From CAZIAK01 sp964537035 (GTDB taxonomy: Bacteria; Planctomycetota; B15-G4), in NCBI GenBank assembly GCA_964537035.1, contig CAZIAK010000003.1, positions 1 to 64,000 of the forward strand: DNA of 64,000 nt, read 5' to 3'. This document shows, piece by piece, positions 55,394-64,000 of this stretch. Below the pieces are notes generated by a model that made no database searches, was not told the DNA's origin, and worked only from the letters and a program-made list of their open reading frames with translations. Both the position numbers and the translations under genes were made by a program. Position 1 is the first letter of the stretch. Every line of letters starts with the position of its first letter.

Positions 55394-58246
55394 TCAGGGC
55401 GTCGTGCTGGCCAAGCCATTGGTGGCGGCGAAACCCTGTGCGGCCCCGGCATCAGCGACCCAGGTCTGCCAGTACAATGAAGTTGCCGACGGCAAGCCCG
55501 ATGGCCAGCTGAACTGTGTGCTGAGGGCTCCCGAGGCACCGAGATCAACCGGCCCGACGATGACGTCTGGGCTGGGCACGAGGGTGCCACCCTTGAAGGC
55601 CGCTGACAGCTCAGTCAGGCCAAGCACCCACCACGCCTGGGCACCAGCCGGGCCGCCCGCGACGGAGAGTGTTGTGGGTGATCCGGCGGTCAGGTCGCCG
55701 TCGCCGCTGAGCACAGGGACTCCCCCGCTACCCGCCAGGCCCTGGCCGAGGTTCGCCCAGAGCGTGGTGCCGCCGATGGAGAAGCTCGTCTCGCTGCCGT
55801 CCGACGAGTTCTGGAAGCGGTGGTCGATGGCGATGACGCGCAGCCGTGCGTCGGCAACGGTGATCCCGTCGGGCACCGTCCATCCGAAGCTGGTCGCGTT
55901 GCTGGGGAGATCGCGAGCCACCGTTTGCCAGGTGCGGCCAGCGTTAAGCGAGACCTGCACCTTGAAGTTGCGCAAGCCCTCGTCGTCCGCGGCGGTCCAG
56001 CTCACCGGCAACACAGCGCCCGGCGCGAAGGTCTCCCCGCCGCTTGGGGCGAGCAGTTGCACAGTGGGCGCGAGGTCACCGAGCAGGGCGTTGGGCCGGA
56101 TCGTGAAATGCTCGCTGAAGAACCACTCGTCCTGATTTCCGTTGCCGTCGGCGATGACAGCAAGCCGCGCCGTGTCCGTGCTGACGTAGGGCATGATCAG
56201 GTTCGAAAAGGTGCACGAGTTTCCCGGGGATCCAGCGGGTCCGAGGACCCTGCGCTCATCGGCGCCGAGTTCGAGGTACACGCGCATGTTGGCGCCGGCG
56301 ATGCCGAAGGCGTTCCAGCAGATCTTGAAGCGCTCCAACGGCTCGAAGACACCGCTGAGGTCGGTATTGAAGGCGAAGGTGCCGGAGTACGGCGCCGAAC
56401 TCACGTGCAGCGTGACCTCGTCGAACGACGTCTGGCCGGCCGAGTCCGTGGCCACGATTCGGAGCAGAGCCGGCTTGGCGAAGGTATTGAAGCCCGGGTC
56501 GGGCATCACGAAGGCGTACTGGGTCGTGTCGCCTGACAGGCCTTTCACCACGGTCTGGAACTCAGACTGACCGCCGCCCTTGGTGTCGAGCAGGATGTCC
56601 ACGGAGGCCACGGCCACATCGTCGCTGGCTTGCCATTGCACCAACAGGGGATCCCCGGGGTCAGCCAGGAAGTAGCTCCTTTCGGCGCGCACGATGGGAG
56701 GCGTGTCCGAGAGATCCGGCACATCGGCGAGGAAACCGGTGAAGTCCACATTGAACCCCACAGTGTCGCCTTGGCCGCCCGGATTGCTGGTGGCCTGAAA
56801 GGGCCCGGTCCCGTGGTTCCACCAGTTGCCTCGAGCCGGGATGCCCACACTCGTGAGGTTGCCCTTCTTGACCGCCACACCGTTACCTGTGAAGACGTTC
56901 GGGCGATCGAAGCCATCCAGGAACAGGCCATTGCTGGACACGATGGCCATGTCGCCCTCAGCGCCAACAACGTTGTCGATCCAGCGCACGCCCTGGGCCG
57001 TGATGCCACCCAGACCCGACGGCGAGGCGCCAGTGAGGCAGTTGCTGATCACGCATTCGTTGAGAAAGACCTGCGACTGGGGAGACGAGACGCCTAGGCC
57101 CGCGGAGTCGATCTCGAGATGCTCAAACAGGTAATCGCCCCCCGCACCTCCAAGGGCCAGCCAGGTGGCACCTGCCGTGGCGCTTTCGAGCCGGATCGGC
57201 TGCCCGGGCAGGCCCCGTAGAGCTTGGCCGTGTCTGAAGAAGTCGCCCCGCAGCAGCAGTCCGCCCGACGGACCGAACTGGAGCGTCACGCCCGGCTCGA
57301 CGCTCAGTGGTCCGCCAAAGTCGGTGTTGTTCAGCAGCACATAAGGCAGCCCCACGTCGGGAAACGTATAAGCCCCCTTGTGGACCTTGTTGCCCTGAGG
57401 ACCCAACACGGCGTTGTTGGTGTTGCCGCTCGTCGGGAGCACGCTGCCAGGAAGCAGACCTGCGCCCTTCACCTGCAGTGGATAGCTGTTGTTGGTCAGT
57501 GCCACGCTGGAGTCGATCAGGAAGTCCGTGCCGCCGTCGAGCAGTAGCCCCGGGCCGGCGACGCCGTTGACCTGTACGCCATCCAGGAGCATGGGCTGAT
57601 ACTCCCGCCACAGCTCGAGCGGCGAGCCCGAGCTGGTCACGTTCTCGAAGCGCATGTAGCCACCCACCTTCGATTGCAGACCCAAGAGTTCGACGTCTCG
57701 CATGAGCACCTCGCCCACCAGACTGAAGAACGGCGTCAGCACCGTACAGCGCTCGAGGATGGCCACGGTCGGCCCACTGATGGAGTCGGTCAAGGTCCAG
57801 CTCGAAGGCCCGAAGGTGCTGTCGGTGATGTGAAACAGTCCGTTGGTGCCTTGGGCGATGGTGTTGTCGATGGTGCAGAAGGACAGCTGCACCGTGCCCT
57901 TGGCGACGAGCCAGCCGCTGGACGAACCCACGATCGTCACCGGATCTGACGGCGTCCCCGCGGCGCTGAGGGTGCCCTCGACAAACAGCCGAGACGTTGA
58001 GGAGAAGACCAGCGCCACGCCTGGGTCCACCAGCACGGTGCCCCCCTCTGGGATGGTGAGCTGCCCCCCCACCTGCACCGGGCTGTCGGCCAGGGACCAG
58101 GTCACGGTCTGCCCCGGAGCGGGCAGCACGGGGAGGCCGCCGGCGAAGGCGTCGGCGGTGAATGACAAGCATGCACAGACAATGAGCATGGCGGCGAACA
58201 CTGGCTGGTGCCGTGCGGTTGACCGACTGGGGATGGAATGTGTCAT
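55394..58246 (-). CDS. large secreted beta-helix protein with shared C-terminal module
   Basis: 950 aa from the ATG at 58246, next to a signal peptide (ending FTADAFAG). A GTG at 58345 overlapping the upstream stop (GTGA) is an alternative. Residues about 45-520 read as a right-handed parallel beta-helix (GGTVLVDPGVALVFSSTSRL, GNWWNHGTGPFQ). Ig/cadherin-like segments follow (WQASDDVAVASVDILLDTKG, VSLNAGRTWQTVARDLPSNA). Residues 830-950 (DNA 55397-55759) are the shared module: WANLGQG, AFKGGTLVPSPDVI, SWPSGLPSA, ATNGLASTTP. Possibly a surface adhesin or carbohydrate-binding protein. Confidence 0.82.
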   Translation of the reverse strand: MTHSIPSRSTARHQPVFAAMLIVCACLSFTADAFAGGLPVLPAPGQTVTWSLADSPVQVGGQLTIPEGGTVLVDPGVALVFSSTSRLFVEGTLSAAGTPSDPVTIVGSSSGWLVAKGTVQLSFCTIDNTIAQGTNGLFHITDSTFGPSSWTLTDSISGPTVAILERCTVLTPFFSLVGEVLMRDVELLGLQSKVGGYMRFENVTSSGSPLELWREYQPMLLDGVQVNGVAGPGLLLDGGTDFLIDSSVALTNNSYPLQVKGAGLLPGSVLPTSGNTNNAVLGPQGNKVHKGAYTFPDVGLPYVLLNNTDFGGPLSVEPGVTLQFGPSGGLLLRGDFFRHGQALRGLPGQPIRLESATAGATWLALGGAGGDYLFEHLEIDSAGLGVSSPQSQVFLNECVISNCLTGASPSGLGGITAQGVRWIDNVVGAEGDMAIVSSNGLFLDGFDRPNVFTGNGVAVKKGNLTSVGIPARGNWWNHGTGPFQATSNPGGQGDTVGFNVDFTGFLADVPDLSDTPPIVRAERSYFLADPGDPLLVQWQASDDVAVASVDILLDTKGGGQSEFQTVVKGLSGDTTQYAFVMPDPGFNTFAKPALLRIVATDSAGQTSFDEVTLHVSSAPYSGTFAFNTDLSGVFEPLERFKICWNAFGIAGANMRVYLELGADERRVLGPAGSPGNSCTFSNLIMPYVSTDTARLAVIADGNGNQDEWFFSEHFTIRPNALLGDLAPTVQLLAPSGGETFAPGAVLPVSWTAADDEGLRNFKVQVSLNAGRTWQTVARDLPSNATSFGWTVPDGITVADARLRVIAIDHRFQNSSDGSETSFSIGGTTLWANLGQGLAGSGGVPVLSGDGDLTAGSPTTLSVAGGPAGAQAWWVLGLTELSAAFKGGTLVPSPDVIVGPVDLGASGALSTQFSWPSGLPSATSLYWQTWVADAGAAQGFAATNGLASTTP

Positions 58247-58341
58247 CGCAATCAGGTCTGCTGAGGAATGCTGCAAGCGAGGGCCAGGCGAAGACGGCGC
58301 CGCGTCGAGCGGCGACGCACCATGACGTGCACGGAGCCAGG

Positions 58342-60759
58342 TCACGGCGTCACCGCCTTCACGCCGTTGCTGGCCGCGAGTCCAGCGGGGGCTCCGGCGT
58401 CCACGATCCAGAGCTGGAAGAAGAATTCGGCGGCGCTAGGCACTCCCGCCGGCCAGAAACCGGAGAACACCAGGCCGCCCGACGAGGTCGTCGTCAGGCC
58501 TGAGATCAGCACGTCAGGCCTCGGCACCAGCACGCCGCCCTTGAAGGGCGCGGAGAGCTGGCTCAGTCCAGCCACGAGCGTAGCGTTCGCCAGCGGCGCG
58601 GCGTTGCTCGCGGTGAGCGTCGCTGTGCTGCCCGCAGTCAGCTCACCGGCTCCGGAGAGCAGCGGCGCACCGCCCGCCCCCGCCAGGGAGCCGCCCACAT
58701 CCGTCCAGGGATCGCTGAACAGCATCACCGCCACAGCTTCGCTGGCTGCGGCGATCCAGAGATTGCCCTCGTTGTCCAGAGCCAGGTCGGTGATCTGGTT
58801 GTGTGGCAGGGGCGAGTCGTCCTTGCTCCAGGTCGTCCAGGTCGTGCCGTCGAAGCGGGTCACTCCGCCGGGGTAGGGGAAGACCTGAGATTCGAAGGTG
58901 GCCACGTACAGCGTGCCATCGTCGTCGACGACGATGTCGTTGACCCAGTGGGCGGGGAGCGCCGTGTTGTCGGGCGTGAACACGTCCCAGGTTCCGCCCA
59001 TGCGGCGGGCGAGTCCACCGGCAGTGCCGACCCAGAGTTCGCCCGAGGGACCGACGGCGACCGCCGTGGCAGAGAAGGGTAGAGACGCCGGCCAGGTGAT
59101 GTTGGTCCAGGCGCCGTTCGAGAACTCGCCCAGGCCGCCGTTCGTGGCGGCGTAGTGCTCGCCCGTGGGCGCGGCGCCCAGATCGTCAATGAAGTTGCCA
59201 GGCAGCCCGTTGCTCGTGCTCCAGTGATCCCAGGCGGTGCCGTCGAAACGGTCTACGCCCCAGAGGTCGAAGCCGACCCACAGGTTGCCGACCGCATCGA
59301 GGCTGACGTGGTCGCTGCCGAACTGGCTGGATATACCGGAATTCGCGGGCACTTTGAGGTCCCAGCTGCTGCCGTCCCAGTGACCCACTCCACTGCTGGC
59401 GACCCACACACCGCCCGCGTCATCGGCCACCACGCCCAGGGCACTGTCATTGCCCCAGGGTTCACCGAAGTTCCAGGGCCAGGGTTCGAAGCCCTCGTTG
59501 TCGGCGTTGAAACAGCGCCATGTGGCGGCCTTGAAGTCATCGGCCGTTCCCTCCATCTTTGCCACGCCGGCGCCGACGTTGGCGATCCACATGTCGCCAT
59601 TAGTGTCTTCGGCGAAGTCCTCGATGAAGTAGCTGGGCAGGCCGGTGTTGAGGTGGCTGTAGGTCGTCCACTCGCCAGTGATCGCGTCCCGGTGCTTGGC
59701 CCCGCTGTTGAGTGTGGCGATCCAGAGGTCACCGTCGGCTTCGAAGTCGATGCTAAGGATCCACGACGAGATGGGCAGCCCGTCTTCGAGGACGAGGTTC
59801 CAGCTGTTGCCGTCGTAGTGTGAGAGCAAGCCGTTCACCGTGCCGACCCAGATATCTGACGGACCGACCACCCTGAAGGCCAACCAGGTATCCTGGATCT
59901 GGGGGTCCGGCACGTCGATCCAGTCACTGCCATCCCAGCGCATGATGCCCTGCCACCAGCGCACCCAGACGTCACCAGCATCGTCGGTGGTAATGTGGCT
60001 GGCCACGGCGTTGCTCTGGCCGGTCGAGCCGTTGAACACCTGCCAGTTCGCGCCATCGAAACGCGACACGCCGCTGTCGGGCTGGTTGAACGCGTTGGAG
60101 GAGACCCAGACGTCGCCGTTCTTGTCGATCGCCGGGCCGAACATCCCTGCCAGATCGTTGAGCCCCATGTCTGCGGGCGTATGCAACTCCCAGGTGGTGC
60201 CGTCGAAGCTGGCCATGCCCTTGGTCTGGAAGGGCGTCTTGTCGTAGCGCATCCAGACCGTGCCACTGTTCATGTCGACGTCCACGTCGAAGACCTGACT
60301 GGTGGGCAGCGGCGAGTTCTCCTCGTCGAAGACCTGCCAGTCGTCGCCAGCGTGCCGAACGAGGCCGCCGCTGGTCGCGTACCAGTTGACGTCGCCAGGG
60401 CCGAAGGCCACGTCGTTCACCCATTGGTCCGGGATCGGCGAGTCAATGTTTGCGTAGGTGGTCCAGGTCGTACCGTCGAAGTCGGCGATGCCGCCCTCCG
60501 ACCAGAACGGAAAGCGCCCGGCCACCCACAGGTGGTCATTCTGGTCCACCTCGGCGAACTGCAGCTGCTGCCCCGGAATGCCCGTGTTGCTGGGGCGGAT
60601 CAGGCGCCAGTCGGGTTCTTGAGCCATGCCGGCCTGGCAAGTCGTGAACGCCAAGGCCAGACCCAGCAGCAGGGACCTGGCCGGGGCGTGATCGCGCAGC
60701 GCGGCTGTGCCCATTCGTGCCAGCAGGTCACGCGTGGATGCGAAGGTGTCGGTCGACAT
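58342..60759 (-). CDS. secreted multi-blade propeller protein with shared C-terminal module
   Basis: 805 aa with a signal peptide ending near CQAGMAQ. The body consists of repeats of about 45 residues, each with a [FWY]DG-x-x-W turn and a WVGT or WVAS strand (FDGTTWTTY, FDGANWQVF, YDGNSWNLV, WDGSSWDLK, FDGTAWDHW), resembling the two-component-regulator propeller (Reg_prop) domains but with no kinase. Residues 685-805 (DNA 58345-58707) are the shared module: WTDVGGS, PFKGGVLVPRPDVL, FWPAGVPSA, ASNGVKAVTP. It lies upstream of the beta-helix gene and is probably cotranscribed with it. Confidence 0.85.
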   Translation of the reverse strand: MSTDTFASTRDLLARMGTAALRDHAPARSLLLGLALAFTTCQAGMAQEPDWRLIRPSNTGIPGQQLQFAEVDQNDHLWVAGRFPFWSEGGIADFDGTTWTTYANIDSPIPDQWVNDVAFGPGDVNWYATSGGLVRHAGDDWQVFDEENSPLPTSQVFDVDVDMNSGTVWMRYDKTPFQTKGMASFDGTTWELHTPADMGLNDLAGMFGPAIDKNGDVWVSSNAFNQPDSGVSRFDGANWQVFNGSTGQSNAVASHITTDDAGDVWVRWWQGIMRWDGSDWIDVPDPQIQDTWLAFRVVGPSDIWVGTVNGLLSHYDGNSWNLVLEDGLPISSWILSIDFEADGDLWIATLNSGAKHRDAITGEWTTYSHLNTGLPSYFIEDFAEDTNGDMWIANVGAGVAKMEGTADDFKAATWRCFNADNEGFEPWPWNFGEPWGNDSALGVVADDAGGVWVASSGVGHWDGSSWDLKVPANSGISSQFGSDHVSLDAVGNLWVGFDLWGVDRFDGTAWDHWSTSNGLPGNFIDDLGAAPTGEHYAATNGGLGEFSNGAWTNITWPASLPFSATAVAVGPSGELWVGTAGGLARRMGGTWDVFTPDNTALPAHWVNDIVVDDDGTLYVATFESQVFPYPGGVTRFDGTTWTTWSKDDSPLPHNQITDLALDNEGNLWIAAASEAVAVMLFSDPWTDVGGSLAGAGGAPLLSGAGELTAGSTATLTASNAAPLANATLVAGLSQLSAPFKGGVLVPRPDVLISGLTTTSSGGLVFSGFWPAGVPSAAEFFFQLWIVDAGAPAGLAASNGVKAVTP

Positions 60760-60796
60760 GAGGAGGCTCCAGAAAGGTGAGGCCTGAGGATTGGCG

Positions 60797-60811
60797 AGGG
60801 ATCAGATCCCT
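60797..60811. promoter_or_regulatory. perfect inverted repeat upstream of propeller gene
   Basis: The bases agggatcagatccct are symmetric with 7-base arms around one central base. They lie about 40 bases before the ATG of the minus-strand propeller gene, in the 154-base gap after the kinase stop. An operator or transcript hairpin is possible; chance is not excluded. Confidence 0.3.
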
Positions 60812-60913
60812 ATGTGCACCCACACGGTTGGGGCGCGTTGACCGACACGGAAAATCGCCGAGACGGAACAGAGACCGGTCCAAAGACCGAAAAACAGCAG
60901 TGAAGGGTGGTGG

Positions 60914-63499
60914 TCAAGGGCCTTGAACCGCGCCTTTGGCGAGGCGATCTCGCCAGATTCGCGCATCCCCGGGGCGACCGGTGGCCTCGTACATGCGGGC
61001 CGTGGCCTCCATGACGGTCCGTGCCTGCTGATCGCGAGGGCCGACGGCGGCCACGAAGCGCTCCGCGCCTGGCACGAGCAACGGCTTACTCTCGGCCGCT
61101 CGTCCCAAGACGACCAGGACGATGCCGTGGCGCACCTCGGCGGAAGTGATCAAGAAGTGCTCGGCGTCAAAGCTCCGCTGGCGAATGGCCACACATTCTC
61201 GGAGAGCCTGCTCGGCGGCCTGGAGGTCACCTCGCAGCTGGTGCAGCGAGCCCAAGTTGCTCAGGTCGGTAGCCAGGTCGGGATGGTCGTCCCCGAGCAC
61301 TTGTCGCTGTATGGCCACCGCCTCCTCAAGCAGGCGAGCCGCCTCGTCCAGCTCGCCCCGCTGCATCAGTACCACGGCGAGATTAGAGAGGTTCTGGGAC
61401 ACCAACGGGTGTTCGGGCCCCAGCGACTGGCGGCGCAGGGACAGCGACTCGCGCAAGACCTCTTCGGCTTCGGTGAGAGCCTGACGGGCACGCAGACTGG
61501 CCGCCAGGTTGACCAGGGTCTCGGCAATCAGCGGGTCAGCATCATCGAGCAGCGCCCGGCGTGTTGCCAGTGCGTCGCGCAGACACTCCTCCGCTCGTAC
61601 GTGTTCCCCCTGCGCATTCAACACCGCGCCCATGTTGTTGAGCGCCATGGCGGTTTGCAGGCGGTCCCCACCGGCGCTCGCTCGAGACAGGGCCAGGGTG
61701 CGCTCGAATAGTGAGAGGGCGCCGGCCAGATCCTGACGGGCGTAGCGCAGCTGACCCAGGGCATCAAGGCTCTCGGCCACGTCAGGATGATCTTGTGCCA
61801 ACCGCGCCTCCCGTTGAGCGAGCCCCGTTTCGAGCTGCTGCTGGGCCTCATCGAACCGCCCCAGGGCCAACCAGGTGCGTCCGAGCACCGTGCGCACCGT
61901 GGCCTCGACCAGGGGCTCCTGGGAGAAACGCTCACCCACCGTACGAGTGGTATCCGCCAGCACTTCGAGCAGTGACCCCCGACGCCCGAGCCGGTCCGGC
62001 CCGGCGCTGGAGAGCACGTTCTCGAGAAAAGCGATGACGCTCTCGGCCTGCTGCCGCGCCTGGTCGGCAGCGTCGCGACTGCGATCCGAATCGGCCCTGG
62101 CCTTCTCCGACTCTTCACGGGCCCAGCGGGCATCCGCCAGGGCCAACCCCATGGCACGACGGGCATCGTCCGCCTCCGTACGAGCGCTCACGGCTCGATC
62201 ACGCTGCACGGCGATCTCCTCAGCCTTCCAGAACAGACCGAGCAGGCCCAGGATCAGCGAGGCCAGCGTGATGAACGCCGCGGCGGTCGTCCAGCGGTGG
62301 CGACCCACGAACTTGCGCGCCACGTAACCGAGGGTCGCCGGGCGAGCCCGGATGGGCAGGCCCTCCAGCTGACGTCTGATGTCCTCAGAGAACTGCTCAA
62401 CGCTCCCGTAGCGTTCGCCAGGATCTTTGCGCAACGCCGTGAGGACAATCGTGTCCAGTTCAGGCGAGATGTCTTGCTGACGGAACGAGAGCGTGCAGCG
62501 CCTCTGGGTCACTTCGGGCCCTGGCGACAGTTTCGTGCTGGGTCGCGTGGGGAGCTGCTCCGAAACAGCACGATGCAACTCGGCCCTGGTGTCGTAGCGG
62601 TAGGGCGAGCGCCCAGTGACCAACTCGTACAGCACCACACCGAGGGAGTAGACATCTGACGCCGTGCTCAATGCTCCGCCCTCGATCAGCTCCGGGCTGG
62701 AATACTCAAGGGTCATCGGGCGCTGGGTGCCCGTACGTGTCAATGACGTGGCCTGCTCGTCGAGCAGCTTGGCGATGCCGAAGTCGAGTAGCTTGGGCGA
62801 CGAGCCAGCGCCGACCAGGATGTTGGCTGGTTTGAGATCGCAGTGGAGCACCAGATGTCCGTGGGCGTGCTCGACAGCGGCACAGATCTCGCGGAACAGA
62901 CGCAGCACGGCCTCCAGAGCCAGGGCATTCTGGCTGCAATAGCGATCCACGGGCAGGCCTTCGACGTGCTCGACCAGCAGGTAGGGCCGCCCATCCGCGA
63001 CCGACCCGGCGTCGATCAGGCGGGCAATGCCCGGGTGATCGAGGGCTCCCAGCACCTTGCGTTCCACATCGAAGCGACGTAGCAGCTCCTCCGTGTCGAG
63101 GCCGCGCTTGAGTACCTTGATCGCCACGATTTTGTCGAAGGTCGCATCGGCGCGGCTGGCAAGATAGACGTCACCCATTCCGCCCGAGCCGATGCGCCGC
63201 TCGATGAGCCAGCTGTCCAGGCGCTGGCCAATCAGCTCGTCGTCAGAGACATCCCCACGGACAGCGCCAACAGAGGTTGGCCACCCGTCGCGACGCGGTC
63301 CTGCCTCGTACAGAGCCGGTTGAAGCGGCAGGATGAACTCATCATCCACGGCGTCGGCAGCGAGCATGGCGGAGAGCTTTTCGCCCAGGTCAGGGTTCTC
63401 CCGGCAAGCCTGGTCGACGAACTCGCGGCGACCATCATGGGGATGATCGAGGGCCTGCTCAAAGAGGTCGTTCAGCCGTTCCCATTGTTCGGCGTGCAT
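60914..63499 (-). CDS. membrane Ser/Thr protein kinase (non-RD) with TPR sensor region
   Basis: 861 aa from the ATG at 63499, which lies inside the 3' end of the sigma gene (28-base overlap). An N-terminal helical segment precedes the kinase domain: GSGGMG (104-109), Lys128, catalytic loop HCDLKPAN (219-226), DFG (239-241), SSPELIEGG. The usual Arg of HRD is Cys220, making this a non-RD kinase. A transmembrane helix lies at about 403-424, then a coiled coil rich in Ala/Glu/Arg. About ten TPR units follow (AQQQLETGLAQREARLAQDH, ALSLFERTLALSRASAGGDR, AEEVLRESLSLRRQSLGPEH). Confidence 0.93.
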   Translation of the reverse strand: MHAEQWERLNDLFEQALDHPHDGRREFVDQACRENPDLGEKLSAMLAADAVDDEFILPLQPALYEAGPRRDGWPTSVGAVRGDVSDDELIGQRLDSWLIERRIGSGGMGDVYLASRADATFDKIVAIKVLKRGLDTEELLRRFDVERKVLGALDHPGIARLIDAGSVADGRPYLLVEHVEGLPVDRYCSQNALALEAVLRLFREICAAVEHAHGHLVLHCDLKPANILVGAGSSPKLLDFGIAKLLDEQATSLTRTGTQRPMTLEYSSPELIEGGALSTASDVYSLGVVLYELVTGRSPYRYDTRAELHRAVSEQLPTRPSTKLSPGPEVTQRRCTLSFRQQDISPELDTIVLTALRKDPGERYGSVEQFSEDIRRQLEGLPIRARPATLGYVARKFVGRHRWTTAAAFITLASLILGLLGLFWKAEEIAVQRDRAVSARTEADDARRAMGLALADARWAREESEKARADSDRSRDAADQARQQAESVIAFLENVLSSAGPDRLGRRGSLLEVLADTTRTVGERFSQEPLVEATVRTVLGRTWLALGRFDEAQQQLETGLAQREARLAQDHPDVAESLDALGQLRYARQDLAGALSLFERTLALSRASAGGDRLQTAMALNNMGAVLNAQGEHVRAEECLRDALATRRALLDDADPLIAETLVNLAASLRARQALTEAEEVLRESLSLRRQSLGPEHPLVSQNLSNLAVVLMQRGELDEAARLLEEAVAIQRQVLGDDHPDLATDLSNLGSLHQLRGDLQAAEQALRECVAIRQRSFDAEHFLITSAEVRHGIVLVVLGRAAESKPLLVPGAERFVAAVGPRDQQARTVMEATARMYEATGRPGDARIWRDRLAKGAVQGP

Positions 63500-64000
63500 G
63501 CTCTGTCGTCCGCAGAGGCGATCTCGGTGCGCAGCCAGGCTCGGGCGCTGCGCCAGCCCCTTTCGACAGTCCGACACGAAACATCGAGCAACTCTGCGAT
63601 CTCGTCGAAACTCAGCCCGCCGAAGAAGCGCAGTTCGACAATGTGGGCTTGCCGAGCAGCGGCTTGAGAGAGTTGCAGCAATGCCTCATCGAGCGCGATC
63701 AGGTCGAGGCACCGGTCTTCGTACAAGGCCACGCCCTCTTGCAGCGTGACCCGCAACCGACCTCCACCACGCTTTGCAGCCGAGCCGTCCCGGGCATGAT
63801 TGACCAGCACGTGACGCATGGTCCGCGCGGAGGCGGCCAGGAAATGGCTGCGACTGGCGTAGCTCCCCCGCTCCCCGCTGTCCATCTTGAGCCAGGCTTC
63901 GTGGACCAGGGCGGTGGGCTGGAGTGTGTGGCCAGGACCGCTACGCGACAGATAACGACTGGCCAGCCGTCGCAGGTCGTCATAGGTAGCTTCAAGCAAC
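63472..64000 (-). CDS. ECF-type RNA polymerase sigma factor, 5' end outside window
   Basis: About 175 residues are visible and the frame continues past the window edge, so the true start lies beyond 64000. TLQPTALVHEAWLKMD is the region 2 signature shared with the sigma at 21265. SHFLAASARTMRHVLVNHARD follows. VELRFFGGLSFDEIAELLDVSCRTVERGWRSARAWL is region 4. It sits upstream of and overlaps its kinase by 28 bases, so the two are translationally linked. Confidence 0.92.
   Translation of the reverse strand, partial: LLEATYDDLRRLASRYLSRSGPGHTLQPTALVHEAWLKMDSGERGSYASRSHFLAASARTMRHVLVNHARDGSAAKRGGGRLRVTLQEGVALYEDRCLDLIALDEALLQLSQAAARQAHIVELRFFGGLSFDEIAELLDVSCRTVERGWRSARAWLRTEIASADDRACTPNNGNG

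Noticed and set aside
55394..58345. GTG at 58345 as the start of the beta-helix gene
   Set aside because: It places 33 low-complexity residues before a good signal peptide. The ATG at 58246 is a better fit, although the GTGA overlap is noted as an alternative.
60870..60890. terminator for the kinase gene in the gap after its stop
   Set aside because: The hairpin cggtc-caaa-gaccg has its T-run on the wrong side for minus-strand transcription.

Overview
The window is high-GC, densely coded bacterial DNA. It carries three ECF sigma factor / Ser-Thr kinase loci, two of whose kinases have TPR tails, along with many secreted FG-GAP and beta-propeller proteins, a CRTAC1 (ASPIC/UnbV) protein, a sulfatase, sulfotransferases and a prenyltransferase-like toroid protein. 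A hallmark C-terminal module recurs on unrelated secreted proteins. I infer an uncultured Planctomycetota-like bacterium; phylum placement is inference and no rRNA is present. A run of 100 Ns at 43729-43828 marks a scaffold gap, so this is probably a draft or metagenomic assembly.

Layout. 0-8.6 kb: sulfatase-like lipoprotein, NagB/PIG-L fusion, CoA-binding protein, FG-GAP secreted protein, VF530 protein, DbpA helicase, TonB-like/toroid protein. 8.8-17.3 kb: SGNH hydrolase divergent from a PlsB-like acyltransferase, a fibre-like surface protein, and an overlapping CRTAC1 + TPR pair. 17.5-21.3 kb: two sulfotransferases alternating with two family-2 glycosyltransferases, a likely glycan-sulfation cluster. 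21.3-25 kb: kinase then ECF sigma. 25.4-31.9 kb: secreted protein, frameshifted remnant, SDR, di-haem oxidoreductase, glycosyltransferase, Zn-ribbon membrane protein. 31.9-34.2 kb: second ECF/kinase locus, whose kinase has a glycine-periodic tail. 34.4-39.6 kb: decayed sequence (GH39-like remnant, orphan fragment, internally deleted amino-acid permease) around a large reprolysin-like metalloprotease. 39.7-43.6 kb: cytochrome c'-like protein, two-component system, PAS-LuxR regulator. 43.6-44 kb: 71-bp tandem repeats broken by the gap. 44.1-49.3 kb: octahaem lipoprotein cytochrome, carboxypeptidase-regulatory-like membrane protein, M43 metalloprotease. 49.4-60.8 kb: HEAT-like protein, PIG-L lipoprotein, three further secreted proteins with the shared C-terminal module, an arylsulfotransferase, a DUF2911 protein. 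60.9-64 kb: third ECF/kinase locus, with the sigma gene running off the window.

The most notable observation is a C-terminal module of 121-122 residues on five secreted proteins with otherwise unrelated architectures, aligning essentially without gaps. A recognisable variant sits on a sixth, and weaker look-alikes on two more. It begins W-x-[DN]-[LV]-G, has a GG-x-L-x-x-[VP] core and a WP-x-G-[VL]-P motif, and ends near [ST]NG-[LV]-x-A-x-x-P. It behaves like an attachment, sorting or surface-display tag distinct from PEP-CTERM and type IX signals.

Start codons were chosen from ribosome-binding sites and domain starts; several genes use GTG or TTG. Long antisense open frames are composition artefacts and are omitted. 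No tRNA, rRNA, CRISPR array or insertion sequence was recognised.
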